Shown here: positions 1 to 9,865 of the stretch, one piece after another
Numbering within the stretch: position 1 is the stretch's first letter
How the letters are laid out: each line of letters begins with the position of its first letter
Position numbers and translations under genes: made by a program
NCBI RefSeq assembly: GCF_003999995.1
Contig: NZ_RJAD01000001.1
Coordinates: 1,674,001 to 1,738,000, forward strand
Direction of reading: 5' to 3'
DNA from: Microbacterium sulfonylureivorans
Lineage (GTDB): Bacteria > Actinomycetota > Actinomycetes > Actinomycetales > Microbacteriaceae
DNA length: 64,000 bases
Notes under the pieces: generated by a model
The model's database searches: none
What the model saw: only the letters and a program-made list of their open reading frames with translations
Told to the model about the DNA's origin: nothing

Positions 1-47
1 GGAGAGGTCTGAGTGGCCACCTCGGGTGCTTCATCTTCGCCGGTCAT
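1..47 (-). CDS. Start of a small gene coupled to the DUF2975-like gene, probably an XRE regulator (partial)
   Basis: Only the first 15 codons are in the window, reading MTGEDEAPEVATQTS on the minus strand. The ATG overlaps the stop of the preceding membrane protein gene as ATGA, so the two are translationally coupled. Membrane proteins of this type are commonly followed by a small XRE-type helix-turn-helix regulator. That is why I suggest this identity, but no HTH residues are visible here and the rest lies beyond position 1. Confidence 0.45.
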   Translation of the reverse strand, partial: MTGEDEAPEVATQTS

Positions 48-781
48 ACGAGCAGGTCCGCTTCTCGCTGCAGGCGCTCGCCATGCCGGAAGATCGCGCC
101 CAGCGCGCCGAGGGCGAAGGCGGCGCCGATCGGCCAGAACGACACGCTCACCTGATAGACCCCCGCTGTCGTGACGTGTTCGCCCGGCACCGGGAAGAGC
201 TCATTCGCCAGGATGGTGCGCCCGAGGCTGCCGAGCAGTTCTGCCCCGAGTCCGGCCATGAGAACCGCCACAGCACCTACGAACAGCCAGCGGGTCACGA
301 CTCGCGCGAACGGGACGCCCTTCAGCGCCTGGCTGCAGGCGATCGCGAGGATCAGCCCGGGCACGCCGATTGCGACCAGGGTCAGCAGGTCGGATGCGGC
401 GAGGAGGGCGCGGATGCCGAGGTCGAGCCCTGCCACAGTGACGTCGGCGCTGTGGAAGTAGCCGCACACCAGCGTCGTCGCTGCGGCATCCACAGAAGTG
501 ATGTCTCCGCAGGTCCGCGTGTCGAGGAGATCAGCCACGACCGGAACGTCGGGGATCCACGTGTCACCGGGGCTCATCCATCTCCAGGAGGTGATGACGA
601 GGTGCAGCGCGGTGAATGCGACCCAGATGCGCGCGATGGCCCCGGCCACATCGATGACCACCGCGGGGCTCTTGCGCCGACGGGCGTCCCACGCCACGAA
701 GCCGATGAACGCGGCGGCAGCAAGCAGCCCGCCGGCGATGAGCAGCAGCGCTCCCGGCAGGTCCGGCCAGCCCATGCTCAT
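44..781 (-). CDS. DUF2975-like integral membrane protein
   Basis: A 245-aa hydrophobic protein with four likely membrane segments: about residues 10-30, 48-66, 118-150 and 160-185, plus a C-terminal hydrophobic stretch. The arrangement of a long extracytoplasmic loop after the second segment resembles DUF2975 proteins, which have no known biochemical role and usually pair with a small XRE regulator. The ATGA overlap with the next minus-strand gene supports that pairing. ATG 781 and ATG 775 are both possible starts. A 33-bp imperfect palindrome lies just upstream and probably serves as an operator. The family call is from memory and moderately secure; the membrane nature is clear. Confidence 0.6.
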   Translation of the reverse strand: MSMGWPDLPGALLLIAGGLLAAAAFIGFVAWDARRRKSPAVVIDVAGAIARIWVAFTALHLVITSWRWMSPGDTWIPDVPVVADLLDTRTCGDITSVDAAATTLVCGYFHSADVTVAGLDLGIRALLAASDLLTLVAIGVPGLILAIACSQALKGVPFARVVTRWLFVGAVAVLMAGLGAELLGSLGRTILANELFPVPGEHVTTAGVYQVSVSFWPIGAAFALGALGAIFRHGERLQREADLLV

Positions 782-814
782 GAAACGGTCCTGATCATCT
801 GACGCACGTGCTCC

Positions 815-847
815 ATATCGATAGTCGTTATTATCGAAAAACGATAT
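815..847. promoter_or_regulatory. 33-bp imperfect palindrome, candidate operator of the XRE/DUF2975 pair
   Basis: ATATCG at 815-820 faces CGATAT at 842-847, and 12 of 16 half-site positions are complementary around a centre at 831. The sequence is AT-rich in a roughly 70% GC background and lies between the divergent DUF2975-like gene and clpC, 34 bp upstream of the former. This is what an autoregulatory XRE operator would look like. Regulation itself is inference. Confidence 0.5.
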
Positions 848-986
848 GCTCCCCGCCGGCCGGCGTCAAGGCATCCGCTGCGCTATGCCCCTGGCGAACA
901 ACGGCATGCGGCATCCGCCCGCTCGTTACCCTCGTTCTAAGGCGCGAAGGGCTCGGCAGACCCTCGATGCCCCGAAGGAGTTGAAG

Positions 987-3512
<2,526 letters not shown>

Positions 3513-3544
3513 CCTCAGCGGGCCGTACCGGCCCCTGACAGAGC

Positions 3545-3574
3545 GAAGAGCGGATGCCCCGGCATCCGCTCTTC
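3545..3574. terminator. Strong hairpin terminator after clpC
   Basis: A perfect 14-bp stem (3545-3558 with 3561-3574) and a 2-nt loop, followed by a pyrimidine-rich tract CTTCGTCGTC. The stem contains the genome-typical word GCGGATGCC in inverted pair. Confidence 0.8.
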
Positions 3575-3708
3575 GTCGTCTCCCACCGCGCATGGGCGAG
3601 CCCGGTGAAAGCGGCGGGACATATCGCCCGAGAACGATCGCGGCAGGCGCTGCGGCGAGAATTCCGCCCGCCGCTTTGACAAGCCGGGTCGGGCTCTACG
3701 CTTGATGG

Positions 3709-4212
3709 ATGAGCGAGATCATGGTGCGGCCGGCGCGCACGCGCGACGTGCGCGGCATCCAGGCGATCCTCGAGCCGTTCGTCCAGCGCCGCATCCTGCT
3801 CGGCAAGGACCTGGTCGTGCTCTACGAGGCCACCCAGCAGTTCGTCGTCGCCGAAGATCCCGACGGCAACCTCGTCGGCTGCGGCGCCCTCCACGTCATG
3901 TGGGAGGACCTCGGCGAGATCCGCACGCTGATCGTCGTCGACGAGTGGCTGCACCACGGAGTCGGGCGCGCGATCGTGGAAGCGCTCGAGTCCCAGGCGC
4001 GGACGCTCGGGCTGACGCGTCTGTTCTGCCTCACGTTCGAGGTCGACTTCTTCACCCGCCGCGGCTTCTCGCCGATCGGCGAGCAGGTGGTCGATCCCGA
4101 CGTCTATTCGCAGCTCATCCGCTCACCCGACGAGGGTGTCGCCGAGTTCCTCGACCTCGCCCACGTGAAGCCCAACACGCTGGGCAACACGAGGATGATC
4201 AAGGACCTGTAG
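3709..4212 (+). CDS. GNAT-family N-acetyltransferase (amino-acid N-acetyltransferase type)
   Basis: A 167-aa single-domain GNAT protein. Residues 3-8 form the first beta strand (IMVRPA). The acetyl-CoA binding motif A is the segment around IRTLIVVDEWLHHGVGRAIV (about 93-113), with the loop HHGVG in place of Q/RxxGxG. The C-terminal DFFTRRGFSPIG matches the FYxxxGF motif. Actinobacterial short GNATs with this FTRRGF end are often the stand-alone N-acetylglutamate synthase of arginine synthesis, so that role is plausible. No arg genes are adjacent to support it. The start at 3709 follows an upstream ATG at 3705 in another frame. Confidence 0.75.
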   Translation: MSEIMVRPARTRDVRGIQAILEPFVQRRILLGKDLVVLYEATQQFVVAEDPDGNLVGCGALHVMWEDLGEIRTLIVVDEWLHHGVGRAIVEALESQARTLGLTRLFCLTFEVDFFTRRGFSPIGEQVVDPDVYSQLIRSPDEGVAEFLDLAHVKPNTLGNTRMIKDL

Positions 4213-4230
4213 AGCGGATGCCGCGCCGAC

Positions 4231-4566
4231 TCAGTCGAACAGGTCGCTGAGCCAGTGCTCCTTCTTCTTGCGGCGGTTGTGACCCTGGTCGTACCCCTGC
4301 TGCCCGTACCGCGGGTCGTACTGCTGCCCGTACGGGTCCTGCGCCGGCGGAGCGAAGCGCTGGTCGGTCGGCGCGTAGCCGGGCTGCGCGCCGTACGACG
4401 GCGCAGCGGCGGGCGCCGCCGGGCCGGACTCGCGAGCCGCGCGCTCGAGGATCTTGTCGAGCTCGCCTCGGTCGAGCCAGACGCCGCGACACGTGGGGCA
4501 GTAGTCGATCTCCACGCCCGAGCGCTCGCTCATCACGAGCACGGAACCGTCGGTGGGGCACTTCAT
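4231..4566 (-). CDS. Zinc-ribbon (zf-TFIIB-type) protein
   Basis: A 111-aa protein. Residues 1-40 form the zf-TFIIB motif with CPTCRGVWLDRGEL (23-36), the family signature. The first knuckle reads CPTD, so the second zinc ligand is Asp rather than Cys in this copy. The remainder is low-complexity, rich in Ala, Pro, Tyr and Gln, ending with a basic NRRKKKEHW patch. The family is widespread and uncharacterised; nucleic-acid or protein binding is a guess. It converges on the GNAT gene with only 18 bp between the stops and no obvious terminator. Confidence 0.85.
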   Translation of the reverse strand: MKCPTDGSVLVMSERSGVEIDYCPTCRGVWLDRGELDKILERAARESGPAAPAAAPSYGAQPGYAPTDQRFAPPAQDPYGQQYDPRYGQQGYDQGHNRRKKKEHWLSDLFD

Positions 4567-4682
4567 GGGGTCCTCCTGGGAGTCTCGTCGACCCTATCGA
4601 CCGCATTCCCGGTGTCGGCTGTGAACGCCCGGCGCGGGCGCGCCGACCCGGTGGGAGGGATGCCGCCGCCTACCCTGGTCTC

Positions 4683-5387
4683 ATGACCGGCCAGCCCCCG
4701 CGCAGACGGCACTCCCCGGCGGTGTACCGACGCCGCCGGCTCGTGCTGCTGCTGGCGATCCTCGCGATCGTGGCCGGGGTCGTGTGGCTCCTGGTGGCGC
4801 AGCCCTGGAGCGGTTCGGCGAACGAGGGCGCTGCGGATCCTCAGACGAGTCAGACCCCGAGCGGCTCCGGTTCGCTCCCCGTCCCGTCCTCCGAGCCGAC
4901 GCCGAGCGCCACCGCCGAGTCGGAAGACGGCGCCGCGACCGCGTCGCCCCGCCCGTCTCCGTCGGGCACGCCGTCAGCCGAACCCTGCGTCGCCACCGAC
5001 ATCGACGTCGAGGCGATCACGACCCAGGACTCGTACTCCGCCGACCAGTCCCCGGCGTTCTCCATCCGCCTGACCAACACCGGCTCGACGGATTGCACGT
5101 TCAACGTCGGCACGAGCGGTCAGGCCTTCACCGTGACCAGCGGGAGCGACACCTGGTGGCGATCGACCGACTGCCAGAGCGAGCCCAGCGACATGATCGT
5201 GCTCCTCACCGCGGGTCAGACCGTCACGAGTTCGGCGCCGCTCACCTGGGACCGCACGCGCTCGGCTGTCGGCACATGCGACGACGACACGCGCCCGCGT
5301 GCGCCGGGCGGGGGATCGTCGTACCATCTCGCCGTCGAGATCGGCGGCGTCGCCTCGACCGACACGGCTCAGTTCCTGCTCTACTGA
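4683..5387 (+). CDS. Membrane-anchored secreted protein of unknown function
   Basis: A 234-aa protein. A basic N-terminus (1-19) precedes one hydrophobic segment (20-41) that acts as an uncleaved anchor or signal peptide. A Ser/Thr/Pro-rich linker follows (about 45-100), then an extracytoplasmic beta-type domain (100-234) with conserved-looking Cys residues (CVATDIDVEA, DCTFNVG, TDCQSEPSDMIVLL, GTCDDD). The architecture is common in actinobacterial cell-envelope proteins with an Ig-like or DUF4232-like exterior domain. No function can be assigned. It stands alone and is followed by the gene-free palindrome region. Confidence 0.7.
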   Translation: MTGQPPRRRHSPAVYRRRRLVLLLAILAIVAGVVWLLVAQPWSGSANEGAADPQTSQTPSGSGSLPVPSSEPTPSATAESEDGAATASPRPSPSGTPSAEPCVATDIDVEAITTQDSYSADQSPAFSIRLTNTGSTDCTFNVGTSGQAFTVTSGSDTWWRSTDCQSEPSDMIVLLTAGQTVTSSAPLTWDRTRSAVGTCDDDTRPRAPGGGSSYHLAVEIGGVASTDTAQFLLY

Positions 5388-5488
5388 CGATCCGCAGCGC
5401 GCGTGGGGGAGCACCCGCGGGGAACATTCGCGCGGAGCGATGGACACTCGCGGCGCCGGCCGCCGACAGCTGCACGGGAACAGAAAAG

Positions 5489-5518
5489 GCCCCCGGGGTT
5501 GGGGACTCCCGGGGGCCT
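5489..5518 (-). terminator. GC hairpin with U-tract on the minus strand
   Basis: A perfect 10-bp stem (5489-5498 with 5509-5518) and a 10-nt loop. The top strand has AAAA immediately left of the stem, so a minus-strand transcript would end CCUUUU, the form of an intrinsic terminator. It may also stop plus-strand transcripts from the upstream gene, without a U-tract. Confidence 0.55.
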
Positions 5519-5705
5519 GCCATCGTCGAGCAATTCGAGCACACCCCATGGCGCGCGATACTCGACAATGAAGAGAGAGTGCTGGGGACACTGCTCTCGG
5601 AGGTGCTGGGGACACCTCGTGTACCAGGTTACGTGGATTGGTTGGACCTTGTCTGTCCCCACTTTGGTGGACAAATCCCGTGGAATCGTCGCGTTTGGGC
5701 CAAAA

Positions 5706-5729
5706 TCTGTCCCCCAATTGGGGGACAGA
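5706..5729. repeat. Perfect 24-bp palindrome centred on AATT
   Basis: Each 12-base half reads TCTGTCCCCCAA, and the second half is its exact reverse complement. Fifty bases upstream lies a weaker cousin, with TGTCC at 5654-5658 and GGACA at 5669-5673. Symmetry without a downstream U-tract suggests a protein-binding site or a mobile-element end rather than a terminator. Confidence 0.75.
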
Positions 5730-5928
5730 CCCTGCGACACGCCAGGCGTAGCCTGAAGGCTAGCTCCCGTGGACCCGGCTCGACGCTGTCCCCCAGCAGC
5801 AGACTCGACCCCCAACGAGCAGACGAGCCGCCGGCGAGCAGTAGGCCCTCTCGAGCCACCGCCTCGGCGGGCGGCGCGGGGGGGCCGCTTGGCTTTTTCC
5901 TGCCTGACGCCCTGATCCTCGCGTAAGT

Positions 5929-5967
5929 GCGGGGTCGGAGCGTCCCCCCGGACCACTCCGACCCCGC
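5929..5967. terminator. Hairpin terminator downstream of the amine permease
   Basis: A 12-bp perfect stem (5929-5940 with 5956-5967) and a 15-nt loop, located 13 bp past the stop of the minus-strand permease gene. There is no clear U-tract, as is common for high-GC actinobacterial terminators. Confidence 0.6.
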
Positions 5968-5979
5968 TCATCCCCCTTG

Positions 5980-7527
5980 CTAGGGCTTGTCGCTGCCGAA
6001 CACCTCGGTCTCCATCGCGTCGTACCCCTCGGCCTGCGGGTCACCGTGAGTGCCGCCGGAGAGCGCGTACTCCTCCTCCGGCGAGAGCACCAGTCGGTGC
6101 CGGAAGAAAAGCGCGAATCCGGCCAGGATGACGACGTACACGACCCCGATGGCGACGATCGCCGGCAGGAACGTCGGGTTCAGCAGGAATCCGACGAAGA
6201 TGAGCGCCGCGATCACGGCGGCGATGACGGCGCCGGGGACACCCCAGGGGCTGAGATACGGCCGCTTGGCATCGGGGAACTTCCTGCGGAGGATGACGAA
6301 CGAGATCATCTGCAGGAGGTAGGCGAGCACCGCTCCCCACACCGCGATATTGAGCACGACGGCTCCGGCGACGGCACCCGCGCCCTCGTTGAGAGCCGTC
6401 ACCACGTCGATGAGCACGAGAGCGGCGAACCCGACCACCGCGCCCACGACCAGGGCGACCCATGGCGTCTGACGCTTGCCGGTGAGCGAGAGGAACTTGG
6501 GGTAGTAGCCGGCGCGAGACAGCGAGTACATGTTGCGGCCGTAGGCGAACATGATCCCCTGCAGCGAGGCGAGCAGGCCCACCAGGGCGAAGAGGGCGAG
6601 CACAGCGGCCGCGCCGTCGCCGACGATCGCGCGGAAGCCGTCGAGCAGGGGCTCGAGTGAGAGTCCGGTCGCTGCGGCTCCGATGACCCCGGTGTTGAGC
6701 ACCAGCACGAGCAGGCCCGTCACGATGAGCGTTCCGCGGGCCCAGAGGCCCGCCCGGGGGATGTCGCGCACGGGGTCGTGCGACTCTTCGGCCGCCAGCG
6801 GGAGCTCCTCGATGCCGAGGAAGAACCACATCGCGAACGGCAGCGCGAAGAGGATCGGGAAGACGCCGTGCGGCAGGAAGGCCGACTGTCCCTCGTCGGC
6901 GGGGATGTCCCACAGCGCATCCCAGGAGAATGCGCCCGAGAAGACGGCCATTGCCGAGAAGACCAGGATGATGCCGATCGAGATGATCGAGACGACGATC
7001 GCGAACGTGAAGGAGATCGCAGCCCCTGCCGCGTTCAGCGCGATGAACACGAGGTAGAGGATGATCCACCACACCCAGAAGGGCAGTGAGAATCCGAGCA
7101 GGTTGGCGGTGATGAAGTCGGCGTATTGAGCCGAGAAGAAGACGATGACCGCGGTGGTGGCCACGTACTCGATCGTTTCGGCGGCACCGGTGATCAGTCC
7201 GCCCCAGGGGCCCATCGCGGAGCGGGCGAACGAATACGCACCGCCCGTGTGGGGCATCGCCGCCGCCATCTCGCCGATCGAGAAGATCATGCCGTAGTAC
7301 ATGACCACCAGGATCGCGAAGGCGATGACCATGCCGCCGAACCCCGCGAACCCGATGCCGAAGTTCCACCCGGAGAAGTCGCCGGAGATGACTGCGGCGA
7401 CGGCGAGGCCCCACAGCCCCCACACGCCGGCTGAACGCTTCAGCGTCCGCTTCTGGAAATAGTCCTGTCCAGCTCGCGTATAGGTCGCCCCAGCAACCTT
7501 CGCAGAGCCATCGCTCGACTGTGACAT
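5980..7527 (-). CDS. APC-family amine permease (ethanolamine-permease-like)
   Basis: A 515-aa polytopic protein with about twelve membrane helices, the usual APC number. Helix 1 carries the APC signature region AAVISGDFSGWNFGIGFAGFG (split over residues 43-64), and FSIGEMAAAMPHTGGAYSFA (79-98) is the conserved segment before helix 3. The GDFSGWNFG form is typical of the ethanolamine permease subgroup. It is divergent from the gamma-glutamylamide synthetase operon and shares a 162-bp control region with palindromic sites, so it probably imports that pathway's substrate. Substrate is inferred from the family and neighbours. Start ATG 7527. Confidence 0.85.
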   Translation of the reverse strand: MSQSSDGSAKVAGATYTRAGQDYFQKRTLKRSAGVWGLWGLAVAAVISGDFSGWNFGIGFAGFGGMVIAFAILVVMYYGMIFSIGEMAAAMPHTGGAYSFARSAMGPWGGLITGAAETIEYVATTAVIVFFSAQYADFITANLLGFSLPFWVWWIILYLVFIALNAAGAAISFTFAIVVSIISIGIILVFSAMAVFSGAFSWDALWDIPADEGQSAFLPHGVFPILFALPFAMWFFLGIEELPLAAEESHDPVRDIPRAGLWARGTLIVTGLLVLVLNTGVIGAAATGLSLEPLLDGFRAIVGDGAAAVLALFALVGLLASLQGIMFAYGRNMYSLSRAGYYPKFLSLTGKRQTPWVALVVGAVVGFAALVLIDVVTALNEGAGAVAGAVVLNIAVWGAVLAYLLQMISFVILRRKFPDAKRPYLSPWGVPGAVIAAVIAALIFVGFLLNPTFLPAIVAIGVVYVVILAGFALFFRHRLVLSPEEEYALSGGTHGDPQAEGYDAMETEVFGSDKP

Positions 7528-7614
7528 CGATCCTCCGTGCGCTCGGGTGTGGCGCGGGGGGTGCGCCTTGCGCTGATTGTGATCCCTATTGGCAGGTTGT
7601 GTCTACCTTTGGAG

Positions 7615-7642
7615 GAGAATTTCTCGTTACAGTGAGAACGAG
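7615..7642. promoter_or_regulatory. Overlapping inverted repeats in the divergent amine promoter region
   Basis: GAGAATTTCTC (7615-7625) is an odd-centred perfect palindrome. It overlaps CTCGTT at 7623-7628, which pairs with AACGAG at 7637-7642. The cluster lies between the divergent permease and synthetase genes, 48 bp upstream of the latter start. It is a candidate operator for the GntR/FCD regulator at 12.3 kb. Binding is inference. Confidence 0.5.
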
Positions 7643-7689
7643 CGCGGTCATCGGAGCCGCGCTCGCCGCATGACGCAGGAGGATGGAAC

Positions 7690-9045
7690 ATGCCGGGGAA
7701 CCTCAGCGTCGCCGATCTGCACGGAGCGATCGCCGAGGGCGAGATCGATACGGTCGTCGTCGCCTTCGCCGATGCCCAGGGTCGCCTCGTGGGCAAGCGG
7801 GTGTCGGCGCGCTTCTTCCAGGAGGAGGTGCTCCCGCACGGCGCGGAGGCCTGCAACTATCTGCTGTCGGTCGACGTCGACATGAACACCGTCGACGGGT
7901 ACGCGATGTCGAGCTGGGACACGGGCTACGGCGACATGATGCTGCTGAGCGACCCGGCGACGCTCCGCCGCGTTCCCTGGCTCGAGGGCACCGCGTTGGT
8001 GATGGCCGACCTCGCGTGGGAGAACGGCGATCCCGTCGCGCAGTCGCCCCGCGACATCCTCCGCCGTCAGCGCGCCCGTCTGGCCGACCGCGGGCTCGTC
8101 GCCTACTCCGGCACCGAGCTCGAGTTCATCGTCTTCGACGACTCGTACCGGGATGCCTGGGCCAAGGGCTACCGCGACCTGAAGCCGTCGACCGACTACA
8201 ACGTCGACTACGACCTTCTCGCCTCCGGCCGCCTGGAGCCGCTGCTGCGCGACATCCGTTTGAGCATGGACGGAGCCGGCCTCTACACGGAGGGCGTCAA
8301 GGGGGAGTGCAACCTCGGACAGCAGGAGATCGCGTTCCGCTACGCCGAGGTGCTCGAGACGGCCGACCAGCACACGATCTACAAGAGCGGTGCCAAGTCG
8401 ATCGCCGACAAGTACGGCAAGTCGCTGACGTTCATGGCCAAGTTCAACGAGCGCGAGGGCAACAGCTGTCACATCCACCTGTCGCTGCGATCCGACGACG
8501 GTGAGGCGGTCATGGCCGGCGACGGCGACCACGGCTTCAGTCCCCTCATGGAGCACTGGATCGCCGGCATCCTCGCCACGCTCCGCGAATTCACGCTGCT
8601 CTACGCTCCGACGATCAACTCGTACAAGCGCTACGCGAACGGGTCGTTCGCGCCGACCGGGGTCGCCTGGGGAGTCGACAACCGCACCTGCGCGCTGCGC
8701 GTCGTGGGCCACGGATCGTCACTGCGCGTCGAGAACCGCGTCCCCGGCGGCGACGTCAACCCGTATCTCGCCATCTCGGCCATCATCGCCGGCGGGCTGC
8801 ACGGCATCGAGCACGAGCTGCCGTTGCCCGAGCCTCTCACGGGCAACGCATATGCCGCCGGAGTCGACCACCTGCCGACCACCCTGCGCGACGCCGCGCA
8901 GCTGTTCGACGAGTCGGCGATCGCGCGCGCCGCGTTCGGCGACGACATGGTCGCGCACTATCTGAACCAGGCGCGCATCGAGGTCGAAGCCTACGACGCC
9001 GCCGTGACCGACTGGGAAAGGGTGCGTGGCTTTGAGCGCCTCTAG
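7690..9045 (+). CDS. Glutamine-synthetase-like gamma-glutamylamide synthetase
   Basis: A 451-aa protein of the GlnA/PuuA superfamily. It should ligate L-glutamate to an amine using ATP. Visible GS motifs: TELEFIVF (about 140), EGVKGECNLGQQE (catalytic Glu cluster, about 200-212), SCHIHLSL (ATP-site His, about 257), INSYKR (about 315) and RVENRVPGGDVNPYLA (Arg and glutamate-site segment, about 352-367). Sequence style is that of PuuA, IpuC and Streptomyces GlnA4, which accept putrescine, isopropylamine and ethanolamine rather than ammonia. Context favours ethanolamine or another amino alcohol. The next gene overlaps it by 20 bp. RBS GCAGGAGGATGG precedes ATG 7690. Confidence 0.88.
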   Translation: MPGNLSVADLHGAIAEGEIDTVVVAFADAQGRLVGKRVSARFFQEEVLPHGAEACNYLLSVDVDMNTVDGYAMSSWDTGYGDMMLLSDPATLRRVPWLEGTALVMADLAWENGDPVAQSPRDILRRQRARLADRGLVAYSGTELEFIVFDDSYRDAWAKGYRDLKPSTDYNVDYDLLASGRLEPLLRDIRLSMDGAGLYTEGVKGECNLGQQEIAFRYAEVLETADQHTIYKSGAKSIADKYGKSLTFMAKFNEREGNSCHIHLSLRSDDGEAVMAGDGDHGFSPLMEHWIAGILATLREFTLLYAPTINSYKRYANGSFAPTGVAWGVDNRTCALRVVGHGSSLRVENRVPGGDVNPYLAISAIIAGGLHGIEHELPLPEPLTGNAYAAGVDHLPTTLRDAAQLFDESAIARAAFGDDMVAHYLNQARIEVEAYDAAVTDWERVRGFERL

Positions 9046-9865
9046 CGAGCGTCGGCCGGTGATCGGCCTGACGACCTACCTCGAGCAGGCGAAGCAGGGC
9101 GTGTGGGACGTGCGCGCGGCCTTCCTTCCGCAGCAGTACTTCGACGCGGTCACCGCGTCGGGCGGCATCGCCGTGCTCCTCCCGCCGCAGCCCGCTCCGG
9201 ATGCCGCGGCTCCTGTGGTGCTCGAGGGCCTCGACGGTCTCATCCTCACCGGGGGGCTCGACGTGCAGCCCGAGCTCTACGGGGCGGAGAGGCATCCGCT
9301 CACCGATCCCGCGCGACCCGACCGCGACGCGTGGGAGCTCGCGCTCTTCCGAGGAGCCGAGGAGCGACGGATGCCGGTCCTGGCGATCTGCCGAGGGCTG
9401 CAGCTGGTCAACATCGCCCGGGGCGGGACGCTCCACCAGCATCTTCCCGACGACCTCGGCACCGAGCGCTACCGCATCGGCGGGGGCGTCTTCGCGACGA
9501 ACGAGGTTCTGGTCGACGAGGGAACGCGGCTCGCGGACCTGGTCGGACCGGGTGCACTCGACGTCCACAGCTATCACCACCAGGGCGTCGATCGACTGGG
9601 CGACGGGCTCGTCGCGACGGCGCGCACTGACGATGGTCTGGTGCAGGCGTTCGAGTCCGACGGCGACGGGTATCTCGTCGGGGTGCAGTGGCACCCCGAG
9701 GAGAACGCCGAAGACCGCCGGCTGTTCGCCGGACTGGTGGCCGAGGCGGCGGCCTTCCGTGCGGCGTCCCGCCCCAACGAAGGCGTGTCCCGATTTCTGC
9801 CGGATGGCGGCGCCTCAGGCGGCAGGAATCGGGACACGGTCGGCGTAGAGGGGGGACGCGCATGA
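9026..9865 (+). CDS. Gamma-glutamyl hydrolase, peptidase C26 (PuuD-like)
   Basis: A 279-aa class I glutamine-amidotransferase-fold hydrolase that would release glutamate from the oxidised gamma-glutamyl intermediate. The nucleophile is the Cys in LAICRGLQLVN (about 122), and the catalytic His-Glu is in VQWHPEENAED (about 220). Start GTG 9026 has GGGAAAGG upstream and overlaps the synthetase by 20 bp; TTG 9032 is an alternative. The C-terminus is extended relative to the family. Residues from about 252 on are encoded by an 18-bp-stem palindromic element (9785-9837), giving a tail that looks acquired rather than conserved. It overlaps the dehydrogenase as ATGA. Confidence 0.87.
   Translation: MALSASSERRPVIGLTTYLEQAKQGVWDVRAAFLPQQYFDAVTASGGIAVLLPPQPAPDAAAPVVLEGLDGLILTGGLDVQPELYGAERHPLTDPARPDRDAWELALFRGAEERRMPVLAICRGLQLVNIARGGTLHQHLPDDLGTERYRIGGGVFATNEVLVDEGTRLADLVGPGALDVHSYHHQGVDRLGDGLVATARTDDGLVQAFESDGDGYLVGVQWHPEENAEDRRLFAGLVAEAAAFRAASRPNEGVSRFLPDGGASGGRNRDTVGVEGGRA
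9785..9837. repeat. GTGTCCC-ended palindromic element inside the 3' end of a gene
   Basis: Left arm 9785-9802 and right arm 9820-9837 are complementary at 17 of 18 positions around a 17-nt loop. Total length is 53 bp with GTGTCCC/GGGACAC ends. It resembles in size and termini the 51-bp repeats at 11244-11396. It is translated in frame as the tail of the gamma-glutamyl hydrolase. Confidence 0.8.

Larger units (their letters stand above)
5388..5979. other. 592-bp gene-free region with hairpins and GGGGACA repeats
   Basis: No credible ORF: the open frames here have atypical amino-acid content and no ribosome sites. It holds a 10-bp GC hairpin (5489-5518), two copies of a 13-mer GTGCTGGGGACAC (5579-5591 and 5603-5615), an interrupted TGTCC/GGACA palindrome (5654-5673), a perfect 24-bp palindrome (5706-5729), a further TGTCCCCC (5787-5794) and a terminator (5929-5967). 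It could be a decayed insertion element, a regulatory locus or a small-RNA gene. None of these is established. Confidence 0.7.

Noticed and set aside
846..986. ClgR-type operator (GTTCGC-N5-GCGAAC) upstream of clpC
   Set aside because: Candidates such as GTTC...GCGAAG near 934 have the wrong half-site spacing by one base. I could not support a site.
5381..5971. Coding frame in the 5.4-5.97 kb gap (196 aa minus strand and others)
   Set aside because: Atypical residue content, overlap with three hairpins, and no start signal; treated as non-coding.
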